Part shown: piece by piece, positions 46,301 through 55,330 of the stretch
Position numbering within the stretch: the first letter of the stretch is position 1
How the letters are laid out: each line of letters starts with the position of its first letter
Assembly: GCA_025358025.1 (NCBI GenBank)
Contig: JANYKW010000079.1
Span: forward strand, 62,001-126,000
Direction: 5' to 3'
From: Bacteroidia bacterium
GTDB lineage: Bacteria > Bacteroidota > Bacteroidia > Bacteroidales > Prolixibacteraceae
DNA: 64,000 nt
Notes under the pieces: model-generated
What the model saw: only the letters and a program-made list of their open reading frames with translations
Told to the model about the DNA's origin: nothing
Databases searched by the model: none
Made by a program: the position numbers and the translations under genes

Positions 46301-47016
46301 TTTCCTGTATTTAGGCAGATAAGCAAATCATGTGCATCTGCATCTTCCTGGTTTACAAAATGGACATCGTTGGTGGCAATCAGCTTTACCTGATGGAGCC
46401 GGGCCAATTTGATCAACTCGTTATTAACGCTTACCTGCTTATCATATACGTCTCTCCTAAGTATGGGATCCGCTGCAGGATGTCGTTGTACTTCCAGGTA
46501 AAAATCATCTCCAAAAAGAGATTTGTACCACTTGATTGTCTCATGCACGCCAGCTTCATCTCCCTTCAAAATCAATTGCGGTATCTCTCCGCCCAGACAG
46601 GCAGATGATACAATCAGACCCTCGCTGTATTTTTTGAGCAAATCTTTGTCAATCCTGGGTTTGTAGTACATACCTTCCGTGTTGGCGATGGTTACCAACT
46701 TCAAAAGATTGCGATACCCTTTCATGTTTTTGGCTAGCAGGATCAGGTGATCACCCGACCGGTCCTCTTTTTCATTCTTGTCCTTGTATTGAATTCCCCT
46801 GGATGCAACGTAGGTCTCAACGCCTAATATCGGCTTGATGTCATTTTTTTTGCAGGATTCATGAAAATCCTTTACTCCGAACATATTTCCGTGATCAGTA
46901 AGTGCCAGGGCACTCATTCCATCGGCTTTTGCCTTCGAGACAAGACCACCAATGCTGGCAGCACCATCCAGAATCGAATATTGACTGTGAACATGAAGAT
47001 GAGTAAAAGGGATCAT
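43378..47016 (-). CDS. dnaE: DNA polymerase III subunit alpha
   Basis: A 1212-aa replicative polymerase catalytic subunit. N-terminal PHP domain (THLHVHSQYSILDG, ALTDHGNMFG), then the polymerase core with catalytic aspartates in PDIDIDFDDDGR, FGTMAAKMAIRDVGR, HACGVII and YRPGPMDYIPSYI, then helix-hairpin-helix (LTAIKGVGAGAVADIL), and an OB-fold (VVGIVTEAQEGISKTGKNF). The ATG at 47016 is taken as start; the longer frame to 47031 uses a TTG and would run into the stop of the preceding lipoprotein gene. Complete and intact. Confidence 0.97.
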   Translation of the reverse strand: MIPFTHLHVHSQYSILDGAASIGGLVSKAKADGMSALALTDHGNMFGVKDFHESCKKNDIKPILGVETYVASRGIQYKDKNEKEDRSGDHLILLAKNMKGYRNLLKLVTIANTEGMYYKPRIDKDLLKKYSEGLIVSSACLGGEIPQLILKGDEAGVHETIKWYKSLFGDDFYLEVQRHPAADPILRRDVYDKQVSVNNELIKLARLHQVKLIATNDVHFVNQEDADAHDLLICLNTGKDLDDPSRMKYTKEEWLKSTAEMNSLFADLPEVLDNTREIADKVEFYELNAKPIMPEFPIPENFGTTDDYRINFSEEQLKEEFGDDFNRMGGYENTLRVKFESDYLQSLVYKGAYDRYGENIGSDTLERINFELHVIKTMGYPGYFLIVQDFINAARKMGVIVGPGRGSAAGSVVAYTTGITNVDPLKYELLFERFLNPDRISMPDIDIDFDDDGRQLVLDWVKEKYGRDRVAHICTFGTMAAKMAIRDVGRVLRIPLSETDRIAKLVPDTPKITLKEAFIVNPLLERERNSVNPMVVQMLKFAGTLEGCIRQFGVHACGVIIGRDPLDMHIPLMPTKDEDLLTTQYDGHFVESIGLMKMDFLGLKTLSIIKECLENIRLSRKIELDIDRLPMDDAKTFELFSNAETTAIFQFESAGMKKWLKQLQSNCFEDLVAMNALYRPGPMDYIPSYINRKHGREEVVYDHPMMETYLKDTYGITVYQEQVMLQARALANFTRGESDSLRKVMGKKDRKGMDVLKILFKEGCKKNSLFVEGCKDMGRAPDTLIEKIWKDWESFASYAFNKSHSVCYAFIAYQTGYLKAHYPSEFMAAVLSCNLSNSDKISLFMDECNHMDMKVLGPDVNESRASFFVNKNGALRFGLTAIKGVGAGAVADILKERDLNGDYKSIFDLVERVNLQSTNKKNLEGLAMAGAFDSFQTMNRAQFFADTGDGTTFIEALLKYGNKIQSEKMSSMANLFGDIQPISIKLPAIPNVPEWPGIVALEKEKNLIGIYLSAHPLDDYKMEIASYCTNGITLSDLSADINAYKNRDLTVVGIVTEAQEGISKTGKNFASMVLTDFNGSLKIMVFGNDYVSFSKFCRKGLFLLVKGKVSERWNGGNEFEFKPVKMELLEELAAKAESLTLEIPVDKVEENTIHELENILLNNQGRTSLRFDLVDTESDTRFKMFSRTKSVTLSQELKSYLQKHSEINFSIN

Positions 47017-47020
47017 GGGT

Positions 47021-47725
47021 TTATATTCCAAAATATCCTTTTACAGATGCAACACTGACCGCATGGAATGTATCCTGACCTTGCTCAAAAATAAATGCAG
47101 AAACGTCGAAGGTCAGGTTATTTGACAAATATGGTGACAGGCTTATCAAGGAGAAGGGTATGGAGGGATCTGTAGTAGCATCTATGGGAACCAGATAACC
47201 AGATTCATAGATCAGGATACTTTTTAATGTAACCGGGTCTTCACTAAAAATACGGACCTTATATGCTTCGGAATTTAGTACCGGTTTCCACGACAAGGTA
47301 ATATCCGCAGAATTTTTTGTTGCTTTTAGTTCCTGGGCAGGAATCAGAAATTTACCATTTATTGCATTCGTTCTTGCAGCCTTTTCACCACTGAGGTAAA
47401 CAACATCATAGGTGAAAGTATCTGCAGCAGGAACCGTAGTCGTATAGGTTGAAGGAACCACCGGGGTATAAAATGAGTATCCCTGATCAGAAAAATTGGT
47501 AAGGGGTTGTGATGTGCCCCCGGATCCCTTCGCCACCACACTGCCAAGCTGAACAAAACTATACGCGGTATGCATGACAGAATATTTTGTTACGCCATTG
47601 TCAATGATTGCATTGATATATGAATCAACATATACATTTGAGTCAACTTCAGTTTTATTGCAGGACGCAAGAATTGAAATTAGAAAAAATCCTGCTACGA
47701 AGGCACTGTAAAATTTATTTTTCAT
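47021..47725 (-). CDS. Hypothetical lipoprotein
   Basis: A 234-aa protein with a lipoprotein signal (FFLISILASC, cysteine at 22), so it should be lipidated and sit in the outer or inner membrane. The middle is rich in Ser, Thr and Gly. Residues about 130-230 look like a fibronectin-III-like fold (ITLSWKPVLNSEAYKVRIFSED). I recognise no specific family. Its stop lies 4 nt before the dnaE ATG, but the two need not be functionally linked. A role in the envelope is only inferred. Confidence 0.7.
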   Translation of the reverse strand: MKNKFYSAFVAGFFLISILASCNKTEVDSNVYVDSYINAIIDNGVTKYSVMHTAYSFVQLGSVVAKGSGGTSQPLTNFSDQGYSFYTPVVPSTYTTTVPAADTFTYDVVYLSGEKAARTNAINGKFLIPAQELKATKNSADITLSWKPVLNSEAYKVRIFSEDPVTLKSILIYESGYLVPIDATTDPSIPFSLISLSPYLSNNLTFDVSAFIFEQGQDTFHAVSVASVKGYFGI

Positions 47726-47911
47726 ATCCTGTAAATTTAAAAATATTTTCTAATAGAATCAGCCATTTCCTGTTTGAATTCATCGGCAATTTTTTGTGGC
47801 TAATCTGTGAAGCAATATGGTTTGAAAGAATTATTGTCTGTCATTTTCACAAAATTATCCACTCTGATATATAAAAAGCAAAACTACAATTTTTATTCCG
47901 AAGAAATAATG

Positions 47912-47919
47912 TACCTTTG
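47912..47919 (+). promoter_or_regulatory. Probable -7 box of rpsP
   Basis: TACCTTTG followed by C, 40 nt before the rpsP ATG. It matches the strong-promoter pattern, but I find no TTG 19-20 nt upstream. Confidence 0.5.
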
Positions 47920-47958
47920 CCCCTCGTTTTAATTAATAAACATTTAAGAGAAAACTGT

Positions 47959-48534
47959 ATGTCAGTAAAGATTCGTTTGGCTAGGCATGGCCGCAAACAA
48001 CATGCCTACTATCACATTGTGGTAGCAAACAGCAGGGCGCCACGAGATGGCAGGTTTATTGAAAGGATCGGTTCTTACAATCCAAACACTAATCCTGCCA
48101 CCATCGATCTTGACTTTGACAAAGCCATTTCATGGCTTTACAAAGGGGCTCAGCCTACAGATACCACCCGTTCAATCCTTTCCCACCAAGGGGTTTTGAT
48201 GAAAAAACATCTTTTGGACGGAGCAAAGAAAGGAGCTTTCAGCGAAGCAGATGCCGAGGTAAAATTTGAGGCCTGGATGAAAGAGAAAACCGCCAGAGTT
48301 CAGGAATCAAAAGAAAAAATGACCAGTTCTCAAATTGAAGAGAAAAAGGCCAGATTGAAAGCCGAAGTAAAAGTGAATGAAGCGCGCCTGGCAGAAATTG
48401 CAAAACGCAATGCTGCAGCTGCTGCCGCGAAATTACCTGCTCCTGCTCCAGTAGCAGAAGAGATAACTCCAGTAGCAGTTGTTGAAGATTCTGCTCCTGA
48501 AGTTGAAGTTGCTGAAGAGAATACTGAAGCATAA
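47959..48534 (+). CDS. rpsP: 30S ribosomal protein S16
   Basis: A 191-aa protein. Residues 1-80 are S16 ([40 protein letters not shown]), a primary 16S rRNA binder. The rest is a long extension: a lysine- and glutamate-rich helical part, then an alanine run and a proline/valine/glutamate tail ([12 protein letters not shown] onward). E. coli S16 is only about 82 aa; extended versions are common in Bacteroidota. The frame is open upstream to 47917 but the ATG at 47959 gives the standard start. A terminator follows, and then rimM, the 16S processing factor. Confidence 0.96.
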   Translation: MSVKIRLARHGRKQHAYYHIVVANSRAPRDGRFIERIGSYNPNTNPATIDLDFDKAISWLYKGAQPTDTTRSILSHQGVLMKKHLLDGAKKGAFSEADAEVKFEAWMKEKTARVQESKEKMTSSQIEEKKARLKAEVKVNEARLAEIAKRNAAAAAAKLPAPAPVAEEITPVAVVEDSAPEVEVAEENTEA

Positions 48535-48572
48535 ACAACATTTTAACCGGTTTAACCCGGGGAAGAAATTAG

Positions 48573-48600
48573 AGCGATGGTGCACAACCATCGCTTTTTT
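48573..48600 (+). terminator. Intrinsic terminator after rpsP
   Basis: AGCGATGG (48573-48580) pairs with CCATCGCT (48588-48595) around a 7-nt loop, followed by six T. It lies about 40 nt after the rpsP stop. Some read-through could reach rimM, which also has a possible box of its own. Confidence 0.8.
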
Positions 48601-48606
48601 ATTTGC

Positions 48607-48614
48607 TATTTTTG
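48607..48614 (+). promoter_or_regulatory. Possible -7 box of rimM
   Basis: TATTTTTG followed by C, 23 nt before the ATG and directly after the rpsP terminator. No upstream TTG at the right distance. Confidence 0.4.
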
Positions 48615-48637
48615 CTTAAACAATTGAACAAACCTGC

Positions 48638-49177
48638 ATGAATCCACTCGACATACAAGATTTCTTTTCAATCGGAACAATTATTAAACCTCATGGATTA
48701 AAGGGTAGTATGATTATTGAAGTAGAGGAAGGCTTTGAAGATGTTCTCACAGAATCTGATTATCTGTTGGTTGAGATAGAGGGAGGACTGGTTCCATTCT
48801 TTATCAGTGACGAGGGCATTAATTTCCGTACCTCAACCACCCTTTGTCTTGCCTTTGATGAAATTGACACTGCAGAAAAGTTGCGACCCTACTGCGGATG
48901 TAAAATATATTTGCGCAAGGAGGGGACTATTGAACAAGATTCCAATGAAGAATTCAGCGAACTAATGGGAGTTACAGTTTTAGATAAAATGAGGGGTAAA
49001 TTGGGAAAGATTATCCGTGTTGATAATTTTTCCGGCAATGTTGTCCTGACAATAGAATATGGTCCCCATGAAATTTTAATTCCCTTCTCAGAAAGACTGA
49101 TTATTCAGTTTGATGAAGTTAAACAGGAGCTTCACCTCGATTGTCCGGAAGGATTAATCGATTTATATCTGGAGTGA
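48638..49177 (+). CDS. rimM: Ribosome maturation factor RimM
   Basis: A 179-aa factor that helps assemble the head of the 30S subunit. N-terminal barrel (FFSIGTIIKPHGLKGSMIIE) and C-terminal PRC-barrel (ELMGVTVLDKMRGKLGKIIRVDNF, then HEILIPFSERLI). The pairing rpsP-rimM is common in bacteria, though here a terminator separates them. Confidence 0.93.
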   Translation: MNPLDIQDFFSIGTIIKPHGLKGSMIIEVEEGFEDVLTESDYLLVEIEGGLVPFFISDEGINFRTSTTLCLAFDEIDTAEKLRPYCGCKIYLRKEGTIEQDSNEEFSELMGVTVLDKMRGKLGKIIRVDNFSGNVVLTIEYGPHEILIPFSERLIIQFDEVKQELHLDCPEGLIDLYLE

Positions 49178-49357
49178 AAATGGTGAGCCAGGTAAAAAAA
49201 GATTATTAATTTAGAGCATTCATTGGCTATATAAAGATAAGCTGACATGGCACTTCAGATTACTTTCCCTTTCGTTGCTCGTGGGCGCTATGATGGTTAA
49301 TAATCTTAATTTTCAAGATCAAAGAATAATTTAAAAATATTTAATACAGACTACCGT

Positions 49358-50068
49358 ATGAAAAATTCCGTCATTGTACTTTCAATCTTTTTTTGTGTTT
49401 TATCTGCACAGGTGTCACGTGCTCAAAAGACTGTCAAGTATGATCTTCCGGCCTTTACAGAGATATCATTGAAAAGTGATGCCAAACTCTTTTTGACCCA
49501 GGACAGTGTTCAGACGGTTACTGTAAAAGCCAGGGAGGAAACGATTAATAAACTCATTGTAGAAGTTAGTAACCGCAAATTGGTGATCCGTTATCCCGGC
49601 AACGTCTGGTTCGATTCCAAATGGTCACCGGGAGAAGTTCTGATAACTGTTTCAATGCCCCAGATTGATGCCCTTTCTCAATCAGGATCAGGGTCAATCA
49701 TAGCAGAACAACTTATCAGCTCCAGAATACTTGACCTCTACGTTGGCGGAAGTGGATCAATCAGGTTAAAATATTTGAAAGCCGAAAAAATATCCTCAAC
49801 ATTATCAGGGTCAGGAAATCTGCAACTCGCCGGAGAGCGGGTGGTTTCCGAATTGAAAATGATCGTTTCCGGATCAGGTGAGGTGAAAGCTTCCGGGTTG
49901 GAATCCAAAAAAGTTAACGTATTAATATCAGGATCAGGAAGTTGTTCTGTTCATGCAACAGAAAACCTTTCATGTAAAATTGCCGGATCGGGAAGTGTAA
50001 CCTATGTTGGAAATCCCACAATAGAATCAACCATTGTTGGTTCAGGAACTGTCAAAGAGGCAAGATAA
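49358..50068 (+). CDS. DUF2807 (head GIN domain) protein
   Basis: A 236-aa protein with a signal peptide (residues 1-22, FCVLSAQVSRAQ), so exported. The mature part is a beta-helix-like repeat of SGSG motifs: QSGSGSI, GGSGSI, LSGSGNL, VSGSGEV, ISGSGSC, AGSGSVT and GSGTVK, roughly every 20 residues. This is the DUF2807 family, abundant in Bacteroidota and of unknown function. It is convergent with the TsaC-like gene, with 2 nt between the stops. Confidence 0.85.
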   Translation: MKNSVIVLSIFFCVLSAQVSRAQKTVKYDLPAFTEISLKSDAKLFLTQDSVQTVTVKAREETINKLIVEVSNRKLVIRYPGNVWFDSKWSPGEVLITVSMPQIDALSQSGSGSIIAEQLISSRILDLYVGGSGSIRLKYLKAEKISSTLSGSGNLQLAGERVVSELKMIVSGSGEVKASGLESKKVNVLISGSGSCSVHATENLSCKIAGSGSVTYVGNPTIESTIVGSGTVKEAR

Positions 50069-50070
50069 CG

Positions 50071-50640
50071 TTAAGACCGGATAATGCTGATCTCCCCACC
50101 GGTGCCAAGCTTCAGAATGGAGGAAGGTGAATTCCGGGTTCTTTCGTCCTGTCTGTACAGAACAACATAATCCACAGCAGACTTGATTTCTTCTCCAATC
50201 TCATCAAAATTCTGAGGGGTTGACTTTCCGGACAGGTTTGCAGAGGTAGAGACTATGGGCCTACGAAAACGTTGGATGAGCTGTTCTGTAAATGGTTCGG
50301 TAGTAACCCTGATGCCTGCAGATCCATCAGATCCGATCAGGTTGGATGCCAGATTTTTGGCCCCGGGATAGATGATGGTTAACGGTTTATCAGCTACTTC
50401 AATTAATTGCCAGGCAACTTCGGGTACCTCCTTCACGTAGGAGTTAAGCATATTGGGATTTTCGATCAGAACAAGCATATTTTTGACATCTTCGCGTTGC
50501 TTTATCCCGAATATACGTTTTACAGCTTCCGGGTTGGTCGCATCACATCCAATTCCCCAAACGGTATCCGTCGGATATAAAATAACCCCTCCCTGACGCA
50601 ATACTTCCAATGCTTTTTTTAAATCTTCCTGTAGGAACAT
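50071..50640 (-). CDS. tsaC: L-threonylcarbamoyladenylate synthase (Sua5/YciO/YrdC family)
   Basis: A 189-aa protein of the YrdC domain type. Marks: GGVILYPTDTVWGIGCDATN, KPLTIIYPG, AGIRVT and RPIVSTSANLSGKSTP. The family makes threonylcarbamoyl-AMP for the t6A tRNA modification. It is the short TsaC-like form without the Sua5 C-terminal domain. YciO-like paralogues of unknown role cannot be excluded. The single domain starts at the ATG at 50640. Confidence 0.88.
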   Translation of the reverse strand: MFLQEDLKKALEVLRQGGVILYPTDTVWGIGCDATNPEAVKRIFGIKQREDVKNMLVLIENPNMLNSYVKEVPEVAWQLIEVADKPLTIIYPGAKNLASNLIGSDGSAGIRVTTEPFTEQLIQRFRRPIVSTSANLSGKSTPQNFDEIGEEIKSAVDYVVLYRQDERTRNSPSSILKLGTGGEISIIRS

Positions 50641-50714
50641 AGCTGATTATTAGCGTTATAAAATATTTTACTCACCATTTTTTGATATCTGACCAGATAC
50701 AATAATGAATATTT

Positions 50715-51596
50715 CTATCTTACTTCAATGAAATGCTTGTTCTCAAAAGGTCTGTAATGAAATATCTTCTCAAACCAATAAAGAACAAAATATCTTGTTG
50801 TAAATTTCTTCTTTTTCTCTGATAGCTCAGGATGCCAGTTGAGTTGATCCAGCCGTTTCTGCATCACCGCAGGATGGGTTCCCGCGAACCGGGTCAGACT
50901 GTCAATGGATTGGGCATAATCGTATTCTACAGCGGATTGATTGATGGCTTTTATGTGCTTCGAATCCGGCAACCAGTATTTTCTGGTCTCCTCCACCTTT
51001 TCCTGCATTTGCCTGGGAGGACGAACCCAGCCGTAGTGGTAAACTGAAGCATCGATGAATTTTCCTTTCAGTTTTCTTGCATCGTTCCAGCGAAATCCCT
51101 GCGCGTCGTTCCAGGACCGAATGCCTTTGTCATTACGGATGATGCGAATCTCGCTCCGGTACCACCTGCGTGAATCTGCTATGTAGTCGTATGTTCCGTA
51201 AAAATGGCAGTAGTTAAATATCAATCCATCCACCGCATTATTTGAAAGTTGCTTTTCCATGGCAGCATGGATCACAGGGAGATATTTTTCATGAACCACT
51301 TCATCCCCCTGGATGTAAAAACACCAGTCGTAACCAGTCGTGATCGAATCGAATGCCTTGTTCGTTTCAGATGCAAGCACTCTACCCTTTTCTTTCAGAG
51401 AGGGATCCCATACGGTGTCAATGATTTGAATTTTTTCTGATCCAATCGATTGAATAAGCTCTCTTGTACCATCTGTGCAATCGCCAACAGCCACAATAAA
51501 ATGATCGCATATCGGCAATATAGAGGTTATCGCCTCAACCACAGGGTAATCAAACTTGACTCCGTTTTTAACAAAACTAAATCCACAAACTTTCAA
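50715..51596 (-). CDS. Glycosyltransferase family 2 protein
   Basis: A 293-aa enzyme with a GT-A-like N-terminal part (EAITSILPICDHFIVAVGDCTDGTRELIQSI), where DGT stands in for the nucleotide-binding region and YIQGDEVVHEKY supplies the acidic DxD-like site. I cannot tell the sugar or acceptor. The family often decorates cell-surface glycans. It stands alone on the minus strand between the TsaC-like gene and lysA. Confidence 0.8.
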   Translation of the reverse strand: MKVCGFSFVKNGVKFDYPVVEAITSILPICDHFIVAVGDCTDGTRELIQSIGSEKIQIIDTVWDPSLKEKGRVLASETNKAFDSITTGYDWCFYIQGDEVVHEKYLPVIHAAMEKQLSNNAVDGLIFNYCHFYGTYDYIADSRRWYRSEIRIIRNDKGIRSWNDAQGFRWNDARKLKGKFIDASVYHYGWVRPPRQMQEKVEETRKYWLPDSKHIKAINQSAVEYDYAQSIDSLTRFAGTHPAVMQKRLDQLNWHPELSEKKKKFTTRYFVLYWFEKIFHYRPFENKHFIEVR

Positions 51597-51640
51597 GGTA
51601 GGTTATTTTAAATTTGAGTTTTATCAATAACTACAATATT

Positions 51641-51672
51641 TAAGCTATTAGCATTTAGCTTTTAGCTATTAG
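51641..51672. repeat. TTAGCTATTAGC-like short tandem repeat
   Basis: AGCTATTAG occurs twice around ATTTAGCTTTTAGC (51641-51672) in the spacer after the glycosyltransferase gene. It is AT-rich and low in complexity. Confidence 0.5.
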
Positions 51673-51731
51673 AAAAAATCAAGCAGTTAGTTGGTAATAA
51701 TCAACCGTTGAAATTAACTCCATGCATGCTA

Positions 51732-52997
51732 CTAAACATTAAACCCAGGTAAATTCTCAAAATTCAGGGTAGCGAAATAGTCTTTCAGTGTTTCAGCCCT
51801 TCTGATTTCAACCACTTCCCCGTTTTCTCTTTTCAGCAACTCGGCAGACCGCAATTTTCCGTTGTAGTTAAATCCCATGGCATGACCATGTGCACCGGTA
51901 TCGTGAATCACAACCAGGTCTCCCGGCATCATTTTGGGAAGTACCCTGTTGATAGCGAACTTGTCATTGTTCTCACAGAGTGAACCTGTCACATCATACA
52001 TGAATTTCGAAGGATTCTCCTCATTGCCAAGAACTGTGATATGGTGGTAAGATCCATAGAGGGCAGGACGCATCAGGTTAGCCATGGAGGCATCAAGCCC
52101 GGCATATTTTTTATAGGTATTTTTAATGTGAAGTACCCTGGCAACCAGAAATCCAAAAGGACCTGTAATGGCTCTTCCCGACTCAAAATAGATTTTAAGT
52201 GGATCAAGTCCGTTGGCAGCAATGAGCTGGCTGTAACAAGCCTGAATTCCACTGCTCATCCTGTCGAGATCTACTGCCTGCTGATCCTGCTTATATGGAA
52301 TGCCAATTCCTCCTCCAAGGTTGGCAAATTCGAAACGGATGCCCAGCGTGTGGTAAAGCTCTACGATCAATTCGAAAAGGATGTGGGCTGTTTCGATAAA
52401 ATAATCAGGATTCAGTTCATTGGAGGCCACCATGGTATGAATACCAAATCGTTTAATCCCTTTGTCACGCAAGATCTTATACCCCTCAAAGAGTTGCTCG
52501 CGTGTAAATCCATATTTGGCTTCTTCAGGATGGCCTATGATGGCATTACCTTCTTTTAGGGCTCCGGGATTGTATCTGAAGCAGACCAATTCCGGCAAAC
52601 CTGCCTGTTCCTCCACGTAACGGATATGCCCAAAATCGTCAAGATTGATGATTGCTCCCAGTTCGATCGCCTTTTTGTATTCATACGCCGGGGTATCATT
52701 CGATGTAAACATGATTTCTTCACCATGCATCCCGATTTTTTCGGCCAGAACCAGTTCCGCCATCGAACTGCAGTCGATTCCAAAACCTTCCTGCCGAAGG
52801 ATTTTCATTAAAAATGGATTCGGGGCCGACTTGATGGCATAATATTCTTTAAAGCCCGGATTCCAGGAGAATGCTTTCACAAACTTTCTGGCATATTGGC
52901 GCATTCCATTTTCATCGTAAATATGAAATGGAGTTGGATATTTTTCAGCAATTACTGCTAACTCTTCTTTAGAAAATGGTAATTTCTTCTCGGTCAT
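51732..52997 (-). CDS. lysA: Diaminopimelate decarboxylase
   Basis: A 421-aa PLP enzyme of the alanine racemase/ODC fold, making lysine from meso-diaminopimelate. The PLP lysine is in EYYAIKSAPNPFLM; GIDCSSMAELVLA, ANLGGGIGIPY and the cysteine of GSLCENNDKFA are in the expected order. The phosphate motif usually written EPGR reads FESGRAITGPFGF. Together with dapL and the dapF homologue nearby it points to lysine and peptidoglycan precursor synthesis by the aminotransferase route. Confidence 0.93.
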   Translation of the reverse strand: MTEKKLPFSKEELAVIAEKYPTPFHIYDENGMRQYARKFVKAFSWNPGFKEYYAIKSAPNPFLMKILRQEGFGIDCSSMAELVLAEKIGMHGEEIMFTSNDTPAYEYKKAIELGAIINLDDFGHIRYVEEQAGLPELVCFRYNPGALKEGNAIIGHPEEAKYGFTREQLFEGYKILRDKGIKRFGIHTMVASNELNPDYFIETAHILFELIVELYHTLGIRFEFANLGGGIGIPYKQDQQAVDLDRMSSGIQACYSQLIAANGLDPLKIYFESGRAITGPFGFLVARVLHIKNTYKKYAGLDASMANLMRPALYGSYHHITVLGNEENPSKFMYDVTGSLCENNDKFAINRVLPKMMPGDLVVIHDTGAHGHAMGFNYNGKLRSAELLKRENGEVVEIRRAETLKDYFATLNFENLPGFNV

Positions 52998-53016
52998 TGT
53001 AGAAAAATTGAATCTG

Positions 53017-53024
53017 CAAATTTA
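53017..53024 (-). promoter_or_regulatory. Possible -7 box of lysA
   Basis: TAAATTTG followed by C on the minus strand, 19 nt before the lysA ATG. No TTG at the expected spacing. Confidence 0.4.
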
Positions 53025-53092
53025 CTAAAAAAGGAAGAATGCTGTTATTTAAAATAATTCTAAAAAAGAAGAAATTGTGAATTAATTGTTAT

Positions 53093-53947
53093 TTATCTAA
53101 ACAGTTCACGGCTAAGAACCCCTGTTGCTATTTCCTTTACCTCCCCGGTAAGGAAAATGTTCCATGAGGCATCTACCTCAATTTTCAGGATACCTCCGGG
53201 CATCCGGACGGAAATTTCATTGTTGATTAGTCCTTTTTTAACCAACACTGCAGCGATGGCGCTTGCTGAACTACCGGAAGCCTGGGTAAAACCCGCGCCT
53301 CTTTCCCAGATCAGCGCATCAACAACCTCCCTTGATACTACTTTGACAAACTGCACATTGATACGGTTGGGAAACATGGGATGATTTTCAATCCATGTGC
53401 CCACTTTTTTTATTTCATCCTCATCCAGTTCATCCCTTAAAACAACACAATGCGGATTTCCCACAGAAACGCAATGAAAATAGTACACATTGCCTGCAAT
53501 GGTGACCGGCTCGTTAAAACACTCCGCTTTGAGAAAGTTTACTGGTATTTCGTCCGACCTAAAATTGGCTTTCCCCATGTCGACCCGGATCATAAAGGCT
53601 TTCCCATTAATTTGTTCAAGGATGTGAACGGTTACTATACCACCCAGGGTGTCGATGGTAAATTGCAGTTGTTTTGTAAATCCAAAATCAAACAGATACT
53701 TGGCAAAAATCCTCAACCCATTTCCGCTTTTTTCTGCTTCTGAACCATCCGGATTGAGGATTCTCAGTCCAAAATCAGCATCCCCGGTAGGAACTTTCAG
53801 TAAAATTCCATCCGAACCGATGCCCACATGAATGTTGCACAGCTGGACGATTCGCTCCAGGGTTAGTTCAAAATCAATAGAAGCCAGATCAAATACAATG
53901 TATTCGTTTCCAAGACCATGTGATTTGACGAAAAAATTCGTTTCCAT
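53093..53947 (-). CDS. dapF: Diaminopimelate epimerase homologue with Ser in place of both catalytic Cys
   Basis: A 284-aa protein with the two-domain DapF fold: KSHGLGNEYIVFD, HVGIGSDGILL, NPDGSEAEKSGNGLR, SVGNPHCVV and WERGAGFTQASGSSASA. In known DapF enzymes these last motifs read CGNGxR and ACGTGA, and both cysteines act as the acid and base that swap the LL and meso forms. Here they are serines, S74 and S224. The protein may be an altered epimerase or may act on another substrate. It lies upstream of lysA and is divergent from dapL, which argues for a link to lysine synthesis. Confidence 0.85.
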   Translation of the reverse strand: METNFFVKSHGLGNEYIVFDLASIDFELTLERIVQLCNIHVGIGSDGILLKVPTGDADFGLRILNPDGSEAEKSGNGLRIFAKYLFDFGFTKQLQFTIDTLGGIVTVHILEQINGKAFMIRVDMGKANFRSDEIPVNFLKAECFNEPVTIAGNVYYFHCVSVGNPHCVVLRDELDEDEIKKVGTWIENHPMFPNRINVQFVKVVSREVVDALIWERGAGFTQASGSSASAIAAVLVKKGLINNEISVRMPGGILKIEVDASWNIFLTGEVKEIATGVLSRELFR

Positions 53948-53997
53948 AGCTGCCGGTTTGTAATGTATGTGGTAAAAGTACCCAAAAATTTATTTTG

Positions 53998-54005
53998 TAT
54001 CTTTG
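53998..54005 (+). promoter_or_regulatory. Probable -7 box of dapL
   Basis: TATCTTTG, 38 nt before the dapL ATG, in the 95-nt divergent spacer shared with dapF. No TTG at 19-20 nt upstream. Confidence 0.5.
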
Positions 54006-54042
54006 TCTTTTAAAGATTGTTTACCGTGCAATTTCTACTATT

Positions 54043-55275
54043 ATGGCAAAAATAAACGAAAATTATCTGATGCTGAAAGCAGGATACCTGTTTCCGGAAA
54101 TTGGCAGACGTGTGAGGGAATTTGCAATGGCAAATCCGGGAAAAGAGATTATCAGGATGGGTATCGGTGATGTCACTCAACCGCTTACGCCTACTATCAT
54201 CAAGGCTTTTCACCAAGGCGTGGATGAGATGGCTGCAGTAGCAACATTCAAGGGTTATGGTCCGGAACAAGGCTATGAATTTCTCCGTAATGCCATTTCC
54301 GCGAACGATTATCAGGCACGTGGCGTCCAGATATCAGCAGATGAGATATTTGTCTCAGACGGATCAAAATGCGATACCGGAAATATTCAGGAAGTTTTTG
54401 GAAGTGACAACAAAATTGCGATCTGTGATCCTGTTTACCCTGTATATGCCGATACTACCGTGATGTCGGGTAAAACAGGGAGCTGCCAGCAGAATGGGTA
54501 TTTTGACGGAATCATTTATATGCCCTGCAATGAGGCCAATGGATTTTTACCCGAACTTCCGGCAGAACGTCCCGATCTTATTTTCCTCTGTTTCCCGAAC
54601 AATCCGACTGGCAGTGTTGCTTCCACGGAAGTTCTTAGAAAATGGGTGGATTATGCTACAAAAAACCAATGCATCATTCTTTATGATGCTGCCTATGAAG
54701 CGTTTATTACGGATCCATCTATACCTCATTCCATCTATGAAATAGAAGGAGCTAAAAAAGTTGCCATTGAATTCAGAAGTTTTTCGAAAACTGCCGGTTT
54801 TACCGGCACCCGCTGCGCTTTTACTGTCATACCTGAGGAGTTGATGGCCTACGACGGAGCCGGAATGCCACATCCTGTTAAACCATTGTGGATGCGCCGG
54901 CAAACTACTAAATTCAACGGAGTATCTTACCCCGTTCAGAAGGCTGCTGCGGCCATTTATTCCGAGGAGGGAGCCAGAGAGGTAAAAGCAGTTATCAACT
55001 ATTACCTCGGGAATGCCCGCATCATGATAAATAGTCTGCAGGAGCAAGGGTATACCGTCTTCGGAGGAGTCAATGCTCCCTATGTATGGGTAAAAACAAA
55101 GAAAGGACTCTCCTCCTGGGAATTTTTCGACCACCTGCTCCATGAGGCCAATGTTGTTGGAACTCCCGGGTCTGGATTTGGCCCTTCCGGTGAAGGATAT
55201 TTCCGCTTCTCTGCTTTCGCTGAAAGAACGAATGTACTGAAAGCCATGGAAAGGCTTAAACTTTTGAATTTTTAA
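54043..55275 (+). CDS. dapL: LL-diaminopimelate aminotransferase
   Basis: A 410-aa class I/II PLP aminotransferase that makes LL-diaminopimelate directly from tetrahydrodipicolinate, bypassing acylation. Marks: [16 protein letters not shown] at the start, [41 protein letters not shown] and the PLP lysine in [18 protein letters not shown]. The frame is open upstream to 53995, but the promoter box at 53998 and family starts support the ATG at 54043. It is divergent from the dapF homologue. Confidence 0.96.
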   Translation: MAKINENYLMLKAGYLFPEIGRRVREFAMANPGKEIIRMGIGDVTQPLTPTIIKAFHQGVDEMAAVATFKGYGPEQGYEFLRNAISANDYQARGVQISADEIFVSDGSKCDTGNIQEVFGSDNKIAICDPVYPVYADTTVMSGKTGSCQQNGYFDGIIYMPCNEANGFLPELPAERPDLIFLCFPNNPTGSVASTEVLRKWVDYATKNQCIILYDAAYEAFITDPSIPHSIYEIEGAKKVAIEFRSFSKTAGFTGTRCAFTVIPEELMAYDGAGMPHPVKPLWMRRQTTKFNGVSYPVQKAAAAIYSEEGAREVKAVINYYLGNARIMINSLQEQGYTVFGGVNAPYVWVKTKKGLSSWEFFDHLLHEANVVGTPGSGFGPSGEGYFRFSAFAERTNVLKAMERLKLLNF

Positions 55276-55330
55276 CACTTTTTTCGTTCTATTATCAATG
55301 ACCATTGATAATCTCGCTTCGAACTTAAGT

